A DNA stretch of 64,000 bases from assembly GCA_004556395.1 (NCBI GenBank), contig SFHK01000002.1, positions 1 to 64,000 of the forward strand, read 5' to 3'. This document shows positions 24,550-32,549 of the stretch, piece after piece; position 1 is the stretch's first letter; every line of letters starts with the position of its first letter. The notes beneath the pieces were generated by a model, which was not told the origin of the DNA, made no database searches, and saw only the letters and a list, made by a program, of their open reading frames with translations. The stretch comes from Clostridiales bacterium. GTDB taxonomy: Bacteria > Bacillota > Clostridia > Christensenellales > Aristaeellaceae. The translations under genes and the position numbers were made by a program.

Positions 24550-25295
24550 TCATCGGATTTCGAGATTTCCGCTGGATGTTTCGACGGCGAGCTGGGTTGC
24601 GCCCTCTCCGAATACGTACAGATCGCCCCTTCGCGTATAGCTTCGGTCGGTGTGCAGACTTCTGCTGCTTGAGGTGAAGGAGGCCTCCGCGCCGCCCTCC
24701 GGCAGCATCGCGCAGACCGTGCCGCTGGATGTGCGAACGGAGACTGACGGCGCGTCCGCGAGCGCCAGCTCCACGCGGCCGCTGCTCGTTGTGACGGAGA
24801 CCTCGTCCGCAAGCACGCTTCTTATGACGACATTGCCGGAGGACGCGGCGCATTCCAGCGTCTTTGCCGAAACCGTGCCCAGATCGACGGAACCGGACGA
24901 GGTGCGGCATTTGAGCGACGGAGCCGAGAGCCGGCCGAGCTGGATGGAACCGGAGCTGCCGCTGAGGTCGACGCGGTTGGCGGTCACCGTGCCAAGGCTT
25001 ATGTCGTCGGAGAGGACGGCGATCAGAAGATCGTTTTGGGAAAGCGCGTCCGCCTTGACGAGCGCGGACGTTGCGTGAATGGAAAGGACGATTCCCTTTG
25101 GAATTTCGAGGGTCAGACGCTTATCCGTTGAATTCAGCCGTACCTTCGCGCCGGACGCGCAGAAGCGAATGCGCAGAACGCCGTCGTCCAGCAGGGAATG
25201 TAATCCGGCACGTCTGCCTGCCCGTGGCTCATGAACTTCTCCACCAGCGCGCCCAGCAGACAGTCGCGCCGATAGGTCTTTGGAAGAATTGCCAT
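24550..25295 (-). CDS. DUF4097-type beta-repeat protein, apparently frameshifted near its start
   Basis: The main frame has repeated beta-strand units of about 20 residues (SGSSGSIQLGRL, TSSGSVDLGTV, ASSGNVVIRSV, TSSGRVELALAD, TSSGTVCAML), the pattern of DUF4097/adhesin-like beta helices. The best start, ATG 25295 after GAGGAGG, opens another frame (MAILPKTYRRDCLLGALVEKF) that must shift to the main frame near 25190-25205. The in-frame alternative start at 25332 has no ribosome binding site and gives low-quality sequence. The upstream region carries the shared leader (25322-25416). No membrane segment is seen. Confidence 0.6.
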
Positions 25296-25321
25296 ACGCC
25301 GCCTCCTCACGCATTTCATGA

Positions 25322-25416
25322 GTTAGATTCATCTAACCGCAGGGGCTTGAAAAACTGCCTCGCGGCAGTCCATCTATCTACGCCCCTATTTTATCACGCA
25401 GGAAACCAGAAATCAA
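25322..25416 (-). promoter_or_regulatory. Shared-type leader A: promoter, hairpin and GTTAGA palindrome
   Basis: On the minus strand: TTGATT (25411-25416), 17 bp, TAAAAT (25388-25393), then hairpin ACTGCC-GCGA-GGCAGT (25354-25369) followed by TTTTC, enclosed by AGGGGC (25382-25387) pairing with GCCCCT (25341-25346), then the palindrome GTTAGATGAATCTAAC (25322-25337). The same order occurs at 32062-32146 and 36396-36481. Confidence 0.7.
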
Positions 25417-25491
25417 TCGGATGCCTGTCTTAAATTCTTGAAACGCCGCGGTGATGTTTTTCCGCATTTGCGGACTTGCGCACATGGGCAC

Positions 25492-25521
25492 TTGAATTGC
25501 GCCGCGTCGGAATGCTATAAT
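25492..25521 (+). promoter_or_regulatory. Promoter of the LysR-uvrA-like operon
   Basis: TTGAAT (25492-25497), 18-bp spacer, TATAAT (25516-25521). Confidence 0.6.
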
Positions 25522-25555
25522 GGCAGGGAAGGGGCGCGACGGAGAGGGGAGATGG

Positions 25556-26455
25556 ATGTTCAAGCAGCTTCGGTATTTTCGGTCGGTGGTGCGGCTGAAC
25601 AGCTTTTCCGCGGCGGAGGAGGAAAACTACATTTCGCAGTCCGCCATTTCCCGGCAGGTGCAGGCGCTGGAACGCGAGCTGGGCTTCCAGCTTCTGGAAC
25701 GGAAGAATCGTTTGTTTGCGCTGACGGAGGCCGGGGCGTACTTTTATCAGAAGAGTCTGGTGCTGACGGCGGATTGCGAGAGAATGTGCGCGGAGGCGGC
25801 GAAGATTGCCCACGGCGACGGCGCGAGCCTGACGATCGGCTTCCTGCGCAGCTATGCCGGCGACGAGTTTCACGGCGCGCTGGAGGATTTTTCCGCGCGG
25901 CACCCGGATGTGGCGGTGTCGGTGGAATACGGCAATCACGAGGAGCTGTACGTCCTGCTGCGCACGGGGCAGGCGGATCTGGTGCTCAACGATCAGTGGC
26001 GCGTGTTTTCGGACGAATACGTCAACCTCATCCTGACGGCCTGCCGCAGTCTGCTGGAGGTTTCCGCGCACAGCCCGCTCGCGCAGATGGAGCGGATTTC
26101 GCCGCGGGAATTGAAGAATTTCCCGTGCATTCTGGTGGCTTCGCCGTCGCAGCGGGAAACGGAGCAGGCGTATTACCAGCAGGCTGTGGGCTTTCAGGGC
26201 GACTTTCTGTTCGCGGAAAATTTGGAGGAAGCCCGGCTGATGGTAATCGGCCGCAAGGGCTTCATGCCCGTGGAGGGCACGGGCGAGCGGCTCATGATGG
26301 GCGCGCCCATCACCCGTGTTCCGCTGGTGCGCGGGAATGAACCGATTCTGCGCAATTATTGCGCGTTCTGGCAGAAGAAAAACGGGAATCCCTATGTGGC
26401 GGAGTTCGCGGAGCTGCTGAAGAAGCAGTTTCAGGACGGGGCGCAGAGGGGATAG
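25556..26455 (+). CDS. LysR-family transcriptional regulator
   Basis: A 299-residue LTTR. The N-terminal winged helix reads MFKQLRYFRSVVRLNSFSAA, with ISQSAISRQVQALERELGFQ as the recognition helix region. Residues 90-290 are the effector domain of the periplasmic-binding type. The start ATG 25556 follows GAGAGGGGAG. It is co-directional with, and 9 bp from, the uvrA-like gene, so it may control it; ligand unknown. Confidence 0.88.
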   Translation: MFKQLRYFRSVVRLNSFSAAEEENYISQSAISRQVQALERELGFQLLERKNRLFALTEAGAYFYQKSLVLTADCERMCAEAAKIAHGDGASLTIGFLRSYAGDEFHGALEDFSARHPDVAVSVEYGNHEELYVLLRTGQADLVLNDQWRVFSDEYVNLILTACRSLLEVSAHSPLAQMERISPRELKNFPCILVASPSQRETEQAYYQQAVGFQGDFLFAENLEEARLMVIGRKGFMPVEGTGERLMMGAPITRVPLVRGNEPILRNYCAFWQKKNGNPYVAEFAELLKKQFQDGAQRG

Positions 26456-26464
26456 GAGCGAAAC

Positions 26465-28942
26465 ATGATCGATAAAATGCAGATTCGCGGGGCGAGGGTT
26501 CATAATCTGAAAAATGTGGACGTGGACATTCCGCTCAATAAAATCGTGGGCGTCGCCGGGGTTTCCGGCTCCGGAAAGTCGTCGCTGGCGCTGGGCGTGC
26601 TGTACGCGGAGGGTTCCCGGCGCTATCTGGAGGCGCTGTCCACCTATACCCGCCGCCGGATGACGCAGGCGTCCAGAGCGTCGGTGGACGAGGTGCTGTA
26701 TGTGCCCGCGGCGCTGGCGCTGCATCAGCGTCCCGGCGTGCCGGGCATTCGCAGCACGTTTGGCACGGGGACGGAGCTTTTGAACAGCCTGCGGCTCATG
26801 TATTCGCGCCTTGCCAGCCATCGCTGTCCGAACGGGCACTATGTAAAGCCGTCGCTGCTGGTGGCGGCGGGAAAGGCGCTCGTGTGCCCGGCGTGCGGCG
26901 CGCGCTTTTACGCGCCGTCCGCGGAGGAACTGGCGTTCAACTCGCAGGGCGCGTGCGCGCGATGCGGAGGCACGGGCAGCGTTCGCACGGTGGATATGGC
27001 GTCGCTGGTGCCGGATGAATCGCTTACGATCGACGAGGGTGCGGTCGCGCCGTGGAACAGCCTGATGTGGTCGCTGATGACCGACGTCTGCCGGGAGATG
27101 GGCGTGCGCACGGACGTTCCCTTCCGCGAGCTGACGGAGCGGGAACGGGACATTGTGTTTCACGGTCCGGCGGAGAAGAAGCATATTTTCTACCATGCCA
27201 AGAATTCCAATCAGGCGGGCGAGCTGGACTTTACGTATTATAACGCCGTCTACACCGTGGAAAACGCCCTTGCCAAGGTCAAGGACGAAAAGGGCATGAA
27301 GCGGGTGGAGAAATTCCTGAAGGAGGACATTTGCCCGGACTGCCGCGGCACGCGCCTGTCCGAGGCCGCCCGCGCGCCGAAGCTGCGGGGAATTTCGCTG
27401 GACGAGGCCTGCGCCATGACGCTTTCCGAGCTGGTGGAATGGGCGCGGGGCGTGCCGGAGAGCCTTCCGGAGGCCATGCGTCCGATGGCGGAGAGCATCT
27501 GCGAAGCCTTTGAAGGCACGGCTCGACGGCTGCTCGATCTGGGACTCGGCTACCTGACGCTCGACCGCTCGGCTTCTACGCTTTCCACGGGTGAACGCCA
27601 GCGAATGCAGCTGGCACGCGCCGTGCGCAACCGCACGACGGGCGTTCTGTATGTGCTGGACGAGCCGTCCATCGGCCTGCATCCCTCGAACATCGTGGGG
27701 CTGACCGGCGTTATGCATGATCTGGTCGCGGACGGTAATTCCGTGATTCTTGTCGATCATGATACGCAGATTCTGAAGGTGGCGGACTGGATCGTCGAGA
27801 TGGGGCCGGAAGCGGGCGCAAAGGGCGGGCACGTCATCGCGCAGGGCACGATTCCTGAGATCGAAGCCAGCAATGTGTCTCAGATCGGGCCGTTTCTCGC
27901 CGGAAGAGCCGAAACGCGGATGCGTTCGCGCGCCGCGAAGGAAGCGCTGTTTGAAAACGGAACGATTCATCTTTCCACTGTGCGGATTCACACGGTGAAG
28001 CCGTTGGAGGTGGATATTCCGAAGGGGCGGCTGACCGTCGTGACCGGCGTGTCCGGCTCCGGAAAGACGACGATGGTGCTGGAAAGCCTTGTTCCGGCGC
28101 TGAACGCGAAGATCAGCGGCGACGCGCTGCCGGCGCACATCCGCGCGATCGAAGCGGAGGGGATTCGGCACGTCAAGCTGATCGACGCAACGCCCATCGG
28201 CATCAACGTCCGCTCCACGGTCGGAACATACGCGGGCGTGCATGACGAGCTGCGCAAGCTCTGGGCGAAATCGCCGGACGCGCTCGAGCGCCGGTACAGC
28301 GCCAGCGACTTTTCCTACAACACGGGCAACCTGCGCTGCCCCGGCTGCGACGGCACGGGCGTGGTGAGTCTCGACGTGCAATTCCTGCCGGACGTGACCA
28401 TTCCCTGCCCGGATTGCCGCGGTTCTCGCTACGCGAAGGAAGCGTACGACGTGAAGCTCGCGAACAAGGCGGGCGAGCGCGTGTCCATGCCGGAGCTGAT
28501 GGATATGGATGTGAACACGGCCGTTTCGTTCTGCGCGGACATGAAGGCCGTCAGCCAGAAGCTGAACGTGCTTTGTCAGCTGGGGCTCGGCTACCTGACG
28601 CTGGGCGAGGAAACGCCCAGCCTGTCGGGCGGAGAAGCCCAGCGCCTGAAGCTGGCCAGCGAAATCGGGCGCACGCAGACGGACTCCGTGTTCGTGTTCG
28701 ACGAGCCGTCCATCGGCCTGCACCCGCTGGACGTGCAGGTGCTCATGCGGGTTTTTCAGGCGCTTCTGGATAACGGCGCGACGGTCGTCGTCATTGAGCA
28801 CGACCTCGACGTAATCCGAAACGCCGATTACGTCATCGATATGGGCCCGGGCGGCGGCGAAAGCGGCGGGCGAATCGTGGCGGCCGGAACGCCGGAGGAG
28901 ATTCGGCGGAATGAGAACAGCATGACGGGAAGGTATTTATAA
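26465..28942 (+). CDS. Short UvrA paralogue (excinuclease ABC subunit A-like ATPase)
   Basis: An 825-residue ABC ATPase with two nucleotide-binding halves: Walker A GVSGSGKSS (33-41) and GVSGSGKTT (about 527-535), signatures STGERQRMQLA and SLSGGEAQRLKLA, and FDEPSIGLHP-type Walker B stretches. Zinc-finger cysteines (CPACG, CARCGG, CPDCRGTR, CPGCDGTG, CPDCRGSRY) are retained. It is shorter than housekeeping UvrA (about 940), as in the UvrA2/DrrC-like class linked to antibiotic tolerance or special lesions. It is coupled to a LysR regulator. Confidence 0.85.
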   Translation: MIDKMQIRGARVHNLKNVDVDIPLNKIVGVAGVSGSGKSSLALGVLYAEGSRRYLEALSTYTRRRMTQASRASVDEVLYVPAALALHQRPGVPGIRSTFGTGTELLNSLRLMYSRLASHRCPNGHYVKPSLLVAAGKALVCPACGARFYAPSAEELAFNSQGACARCGGTGSVRTVDMASLVPDESLTIDEGAVAPWNSLMWSLMTDVCREMGVRTDVPFRELTERERDIVFHGPAEKKHIFYHAKNSNQAGELDFTYYNAVYTVENALAKVKDEKGMKRVEKFLKEDICPDCRGTRLSEAARAPKLRGISLDEACAMTLSELVEWARGVPESLPEAMRPMAESICEAFEGTARRLLDLGLGYLTLDRSASTLSTGERQRMQLARAVRNRTTGVLYVLDEPSIGLHPSNIVGLTGVMHDLVADGNSVILVDHDTQILKVADWIVEMGPEAGAKGGHVIAQGTIPEIEASNVSQIGPFLAGRAETRMRSRAAKEALFENGTIHLSTVRIHTVKPLEVDIPKGRLTVVTGVSGSGKTTMVLESLVPALNAKISGDALPAHIRAIEAEGIRHVKLIDATPIGINVRSTVGTYAGVHDELRKLWAKSPDALERRYSASDFSYNTGNLRCPGCDGTGVVSLDVQFLPDVTIPCPDCRGSRYAKEAYDVKLANKAGERVSMPELMDMDVNTAVSFCADMKAVSQKLNVLCQLGLGYLTLGEETPSLSGGEAQRLKLASEIGRTQTDSVFVFDEPSIGLHPLDVQVLMRVFQALLDNGATVVVIEHDLDVIRNADYVIDMGPGGGESGGRIVAAGTPEEIRRNENSMTGRYL

Positions 28943-28951
28943 GGAAATGAT

Positions 28952-29239
28952 TTACGCATTACCGTTGACGATTTTGGCGCAGACTTCCTCCGGAATCATG
29001 GGGGAGGTGATTTCGGCGAGCAGGGCAGGGACGATTGCGCCGGTTTCTGCGTACTGTTTGCCGGCCTGCTTCACGAGCGCCAGCCGGGGGACGGTCGCGC
29101 TGGCGGCTTCCGGCGCGCTGAACATGGGGCCTTCGGGCACGGTCAGAATCGTGTGGTTGGCGGGGAACATCAGCTCGAACTGCCGAATGGCAGGCTCGAA
29201 GTTGCGGCGGCTGTTGGGAAACCCGCGGCCGCAGATCAT
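28952..29239 (-). CDS. 3' part of a flavodoxin-family NAD(P)H-dependent oxidoreductase, cut off by an insertion
   Basis: The frame reads MICGRGFPNSRRNFEPAIRQ, then FPANHTILTVPEGPMFSAPE and SPMIPEEVCAKIVN, the usual C-terminal half of the flavodoxin-like oxidoreductase that begins at 29799. The open frame extends into the inserted element to 29299, but the family sequence starts at Met-Ile-Cys next to the insertion at 29240. Confidence 0.75.
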   Translation of the reverse strand: MICGRGFPNSRRNFEPAIRQFELMFPANHTILTVPEGPMFSAPEAASATVPRLALVKQAGKQYAETGAIVPALLAEITSPMIPEEVCAKIVNGNA

Positions 29240-29405
29240 TAGGGCAATGCCGCACAAATGAGGTGGACGGCCGGCGAATGGATTTTTCGTCAGATGCAAA
29301 TGAAAATTCCGAAGGTTTACTGGAGGTAAATCGAGGAATTTTCACGCCGCAGATGGCGGAAAAGATATCGCCCGACGCGCCGCCGAATTGTGCGGTGGTG
29401 CCTTA
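29240..29405. mobile_element. MITE-like insertion (about 164 bp) with TA duplication and imperfect inverted ends
   Basis: The ends are imperfect inverted repeats: left TAGGGCAATGCCGCACAAAT, and right, read inward, TAAGGCACCACCGCACAATT. A TA dinucleotide flanks each end (29240-29241 and 29404-29405). Removing the element plus one TA restores a continuous frame, RYL-MIC, that fits the oxidoreductase family. There is no transposase inside. A TA target and short inverted ends suggest IS630/mariner-type mobilisation. No second copy was seen in the window. Confidence 0.75.
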
Positions 29406-29799
29406 GATAGCGCAGGCGTGAAAAATCCCGCTGGCCGACGTGGACATAGCGCCCGTTTACATCCTCCATCGCCATGGAGGAAAGCGGCAGCATGCGGTCG
29501 ACGAGATTCTTGAGCATCGCGGGCATACCGTAGCAGTAGAGCGGATAGCTGAACAGCAGAAGGTCGCTGTCCGGTATCTGCCCGAGAATTTCGCGCATGT
29601 CGTCGTCAAGCACGCAATGCCCGCCGTTGTATTTGCAGGCGAAGCAGCCGCGGCAGAATTCGATGTGCCGGTCGATCACGTCTATGGCGTGGATTTCCTG
29701 CGGAGCGGCCTCGCGCATACCGTCCAAAAACGCGCGCGAGAGATGGAGCGTGTCGCTCCTTTGCTTCTTTGGGCTGCCGTTGAAAACGAGAATGTTCAT
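29317..29799 (-). CDS. 5' part of the flavodoxin-family NAD(P)H-dependent oxidoreductase
   Basis: The N-terminus MNILVFNGSPKKQRSDTLHL is the FMN-phosphate loop of flavodoxin-like reductases; CRGCFACKYNGGHCVLDDDM and SYPLYCYGMPAMLKNLVDRM are family landmarks. True sequence runs to RLRYL at about 29404, after which codons come from the inserted element and the frame stops at 29317. It follows a small gene whose stop overlaps its AAGGAG ribosome binding site. The intact protein would have about 230 residues. Confidence 0.8.
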   Translation of the reverse strand: MNILVFNGSPKKQRSDTLHLSRAFLDGMREAAPQEIHAIDVIDRHIEFCRGCFACKYNGGHCVLDDDMREILGQIPDSDLLLFSYPLYCYGMPAMLKNLVDRMLPLSSMAMEDVNGRYVHVGQRDFSRLRYLRHHRTIRRRVGRYLFRHLRRENSSIYLQ

Positions 29800-29808
29800 G
29801 GGCGCTCC

Positions 29809-29946
29809 TTAGTGTCTGGCTTTTATGATCTGCTCTCTTATCCAGACGACGCCGGTCGCCGGCAGCGAAAAGCTGCCGGAAAGCAGGGACAGCACCGTGT
29901 CGCAGGCCTCGTTCAAGGCAGGGTGCTTTTTCAGAAACGCGTTCAC
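29809..29946 (-). CDS. 45-residue microprotein coupled to the DUF3795 gene
   Basis: A GTG start at 29944-29946 overlaps the TGA stop of the DUF3795 gene (GTGA). The product begins MNAFLKKHPALNEACDTVLS and ends WIREQIIKARH, an amphipathic, plausible helical protein. Its stop lies just before the oxidoreductase ribosome binding site, so the three genes are tightly packed. Function unknown; support is from coupling and composition only. Confidence 0.55.
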   Translation of the reverse strand: MNAFLKKHPALNEACDTVLSLLSGSFSLPATGVVWIREQIIKARH

Positions 29947-30302
29947 GCGGTTTCGCTTTCTTCTTTTCGAAGTGCCTTCAGGTTTTCCATGGCGGCCGGG
30001 GTGCCGTCCGTAACGCGGTGCAGGGTTTCACAGGCGTCCATTTGCGGGCAGTCGGCGCAGGTATCCATCGCCTTTTCGCGGGCGCAGCTGCGGATGGCGC
30101 AGAGGTGGTCGCAAAAGGGCGTTTTCGCGCCGTCTATGCGGCAGCCGGTGCAGCTGAGCATATCCGCGGTGATCGGAACGCCGTTGAGCTTCGTCCACAG
30201 CGCGGCGGTTTTCTCGCGCAGGGCGTCGTCGTTGGTGATCGTCGCGATCCTCGCGTCGCATGTTTCGCAGTTCAGGCCGCAGCAGGCAATCATGGAATTC
30301 AT
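29943..30302 (-). CDS. DUF3795 domain protein
   Basis: A 119-residue cysteine-rich protein: CCGLNCETCDARIAT, CTGCRIDGAKTPFCDHLCAI and CADCPQMDAC match DUF3795, probably a metal or iron-sulfur binding module of unknown role. The start overlaps the TetR stop (30299-30302), and the stop overlaps the small gene at 29946. Confidence 0.85.
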   Translation of the reverse strand: MNSMIACCGLNCETCDARIATITNDDALREKTAALWTKLNGVPITADMLSCTGCRIDGAKTPFCDHLCAIRSCAREKAMDTCADCPQMDACETLHRVTDGTPAAMENLKALRKEESETA

Positions 30303-30958
30303 GGGTTTTCTTCCTCCTTTGTTTGGGTGAGCCGGTCTTCCTGAACAAGCTGAGCGAACACGGCGTCCCGGTCAAAGTCGCCGGACGCGAAACCGGGAAT
30401 CTCCTTGATGGATTTGCAGATGGAAACGCTGAAGCCGGTGAGAATCTGCCCGATTTCCGATTCGGAATAGCGGCAGCCGCCGGTGACGATCAGCGTCGCC
30501 AGACTGTGCACCACCAGCCACAGGTCGTGGAAATACCGGTCGGCTTCCTCCGGTCGGATGTGGTAAATCTTCTCCAGCGACGGCCGGACGATCGCCTGCG
30601 AATGCCGCATGGCGTCGAGCGCGCCGCCCTCGCCGTCTACGGTTTTGCTGAGAAATAAAAGCCGGTACAGCTCCGGTTCTTCCTTCGCAAAGCGGATGTA
30701 TTGCATGCCGAAGCCGAAAAACGGAACGCGCTGCCGGAAGCCCTCCGCCGTGTACCGGTCGTAGAGCGCTTCCGCCGCCGCGCGCACCTCGCGCCGAACC
30801 TCGTCCATGCTGCCGAAGCAGGTGAAAATGGGGCGAGTGGAAATGTGCAGCTCGTCCGCAATGGCTTTGGCGGTCAGCGCGTCCGAGCCCTGCTCGCGCA
30901 CAATTTTGAAGGCCGCGTCGATGAGCTCCTGTCTGGTGAATTTAGATCGGGGCGCCAT
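30299..30958 (-). CDS. TetR/AcrR-family transcriptional regulator
   Basis: A 219-residue regulator: FTRQELIDAAFKIVREQGSD, then LTAKAIADELHISTRPIFTCF as helix-turn-helix (about 30-50), and a C-terminal WHG-like ligand domain. The start at 30958 (MAPRSKF) follows GGAAAGGAC; an alternative ATG lies 24 bp upstream. First gene of the operon with DUF3795, a microprotein and the oxidoreductase. The promoter region has repeated TATAATGT elements that may be its own operator. Confidence 0.85.
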   Translation of the reverse strand: MAPRSKFTRQELIDAAFKIVREQGSDALTAKAIADELHISTRPIFTCFGSMDEVRREVRAAAEALYDRYTAEGFRQRVPFFGFGMQYIRFAKEEPELYRLLFLSKTVDGEGGALDAMRHSQAIVRPSLEKIYHIRPEEADRYFHDLWLVVHSLATLIVTGGCRYSESEIGQILTGFSVSICKSIKEIPGFASGDFDRDAVFAQLVQEDRLTQTKEEENP

Positions 30959-30980
30959 ACGTCTGTCCTTTCCGATTGAC

Positions 30981-31037
30981 ATTATATGATGTACATTATA
31001 CGATGCACATTATAGCAGACAAAATCAGCTATGTCAA
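30981..31037 (-). promoter_or_regulatory. Promoter and repeat operator of the TetR-DUF3795 operon
   Basis: On the minus strand TTGACA (31032-31037), 17-bp spacer, TATAAT (31009-31014), a consensus promoter. TATAATGT recurs downstream around the palindrome ATGTACAT (30989-30996), giving a likely autoregulatory TetR site that overlaps the transcript start. Confidence 0.75.
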
Positions 31038-31052
31038 TCTCTGGTATTCAAC

Positions 31053-31090
31053 AAAAACCGCCGGCTGCGCGGCAGGCAACCGGCGGTTTT
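31053..31090 (-). terminator. Terminator of the ATC-hydrolase-like gene
   Basis: AAAACCGCCGG pairs with CCGGCGGTTTT across an inner GC-rich loop; T-runs follow on the minus strand (TTTTTGTT). Confidence 0.75.
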
Positions 31091-31113
31091 CATAAGAAGG
31101 CGGGAATGGCTGT

Positions 31114-31815
31114 CTATCGATTCCGGCGGTAACCGGCTTCGTCGCGATATTCGGGATGGTCTTTCAGGTACGCGTCCTGATCGCCGCATATGGTGTAGTC
31201 GCACCTGCAGCCGTTGGAGCAGGTGGTCTTGCGCACGAGCTTTGCGTGAAGAAATTCCATACCCTCGAAATCCGGGTTGCACAGCGCGGGCATGACCTCG
31301 AGCAGGCCGTGCTTCTTCGCGAACTCCGCGGTGGGGCAGGCGGTGAACTCATAGTAAATCGGCTGATCCTTCCGATAGGGCGCAACGTGCATATCGTAGT
31401 CGCCCCATTTGTCGCAGCGCCTTTTGGCGTTCAGGAAAGCGCGGTGCAGCAGCTTCTTGAAGAACGGATGGTTCACGTTCACGAAGCGCAGCTTCCGGAA
31501 GGCGGGAAGGAAGAGACTGCCCTCCATTTTCTCGATCTCCGCAAGGCTGGTCACGTCCCTGCACACGACGTAATAAGCCATCAGCGCGATGCAGTCATAG
31601 GTGCCGCCCCTGCCGTTGTGGAAATTCTTCTTCCCGCCCAGATCGGTGCGCCAGTCGGCGAGAAAATTCTCGTATTGTATCTGAACGCGCGTCCAGACGG
31701 CTTCCCGCTCGTCCGCGGGATAATGCAGCGCGATTTTCTCCTGAATCTGCCGCTTGCAGGGCCTGGAATAGAGAACGTGGCAGGTGCGGTCGAATTTCAG
31801 CTGACTGTCCTTCAT
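31114..31815 (-). CDS. L-2-amino-thiazoline-4-carboxylic acid hydrolase (ATC hydrolase) family protein
   Basis: A 233-residue protein. KKNFHNGRGGTYDCIALMAY, YYEFTACPTAEFAKKHGL and the C-terminal CSNGCRCDYTICGD match the ATC hydrolase family as I recall it; in Pseudomonas this enzyme opens the thiazoline ring on the way to cysteine. In gut Clostridia the substrate is unknown and may differ. It follows a 56-residue gene in an operon with the shared GTTAGA leader. Confidence 0.7.
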   Translation of the reverse strand: MKDSQLKFDRTCHVLYSRPCKRQIQEKIALHYPADEREAVWTRVQIQYENFLADWRTDLGGKKNFHNGRGGTYDCIALMAYYVVCRDVTSLAEIEKMEGSLFLPAFRKLRFVNVNHPFFKKLLHRAFLNAKRRCDKWGDYDMHVAPYRKDQPIYYEFTACPTAEFAKKHGLLEVMPALCNPDFEGMEFLHAKLVRKTTCSNGCRCDYTICGDQDAYLKDHPEYRDEAGYRRNR

Positions 31816-31855
31816 GCTTCGGTTCCTCCTTTGCGAGCTTGCCGGCCGACGGGCT

Positions 31856-32026
31856 TCAGAAGCCCGGCCTTTGCGCTTTCCTCCGTGTCATCCGATCAGC
31901 CACCCATTCGCGCACGCAGGCGACGTGCGAATCAATCCATCCGGTGTTCAGCGGCTTGGAAATCTGCTTGCCGCGATCCATCCGGCTCATTTCCTTTTTC
32001 TGAAATTCCGTTGCTTTTCTGGACAT
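31856..32026 (-). CDS. 56-residue small protein upstream of the ATC-hydrolase-like gene
   Basis: An ATG at 32026, six bases after GAGGGA, opens a 56-codon frame: MSRKATEFQKKEMSRMDRGK, then QISKPLNTGWIDSHVACVRE, ending KAQRPGF. It is basic, soluble and has one Cys and one Trp pair. It lies between the shared leader and the hydrolase-like gene, 40 bp from the latter. No known family. Confidence 0.5.
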   Translation of the reverse strand: MSRKATEFQKKEMSRMDRGKQISKPLNTGWIDSHVACVREWVADRMTRRKAQRPGF

Positions 32027-32061
32027 GCGTATCCCTCTTTTCCGCTGCGGCCGACAATTTG

Positions 32062-32146
32062 GTTAGAAGGCTCTAACTGGCAAACCTTGAAAACCTGCCT
32101 TTCGGCAGGACATATCTATCTTATCACGTTTTCGCGCATAAATCAA
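32062..32146 (-). promoter_or_regulatory. Shared-type leader B: promoter, hairpin and GTTAGA palindrome
   Basis: On the minus strand: TTGATT (32141-32146), 17 bp, TAAGAT (32118-32123), hairpin CCTGCC-GAAA-GGCAGG (32094-32109) followed by TTTTC, then the palindrome GTTAGAGCCTTCTAAC (32062-32077). It is the same architecture, spacing and partly the same bases as leaders A and C. Confidence 0.7.
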
Positions 32147-32247
32147 TGCGCCGGTTTCGTAAATTCCTGAAACACTCCAAAGCGAACGCTTTTGCGAAAC
32201 GGAAAAGAACCCCGCCCGAAGACGGAGTTCTTTCTATGGGAAGGGGA

Positions 32248-32514
32248 TTACGCTTCCTCGGAGGTCGCTTCCACCGTGACGCTCTGATCCTGCAGTTCCT
32301 TCTCGGCGATCAGGTCTTCGATGGTCTCCTTGGTGCGCATCAGGTCTTCCACGGACATGGTTTCGAAACCGGCGGCGGGGGACTTGACCTTTACGCCGTG
32401 GCGGCGAAGGAAATTGTCCACCTTCTCTTCGTTGTGCTTGTACACGCAGAAACCGACGACACTGGCGCCGACGCCGATCAGGATACCCTTTACCAACGGA
32501 TTGTTGCCGAACAT
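32248..32514 (-). CDS. Small glycine-rich membrane protein, last gene of the metal operon
   Basis: An 88-residue protein: a glycine-rich hydrophobic segment (KGILIGVGASVVGFCVY, about 9-25), then a charged helical part (VEDLMRTKETIEDLIAEKEL). ATG 32514 follows AAGGAGGAAG. The layout (short hydrophobic glycine-zipper plus amphipathic tail) would suit a membrane-curving or scaffold protein, but that is inference. It ends the operon 36385-32248. Confidence 0.65.
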   Translation of the reverse strand: MFGNNPLVKGILIGVGASVVGFCVYKHNEEKVDNFLRRHGVKVKSPAAGFETMSVEDLMRTKETIEDLIAEKELQDQSVTVEATSEEA

Positions 32515-32549
32515 AGCCTTCTTCCTCCTTCTTCTTGCTGCGAAAGCCG

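Noticed and set aside
25430..28801. 1123-codon minus frame across the LysR and uvrA-like genes
   Set aside because: Shadow of two well-supported plus-strand genes; no ribosome binding site or family similarity.
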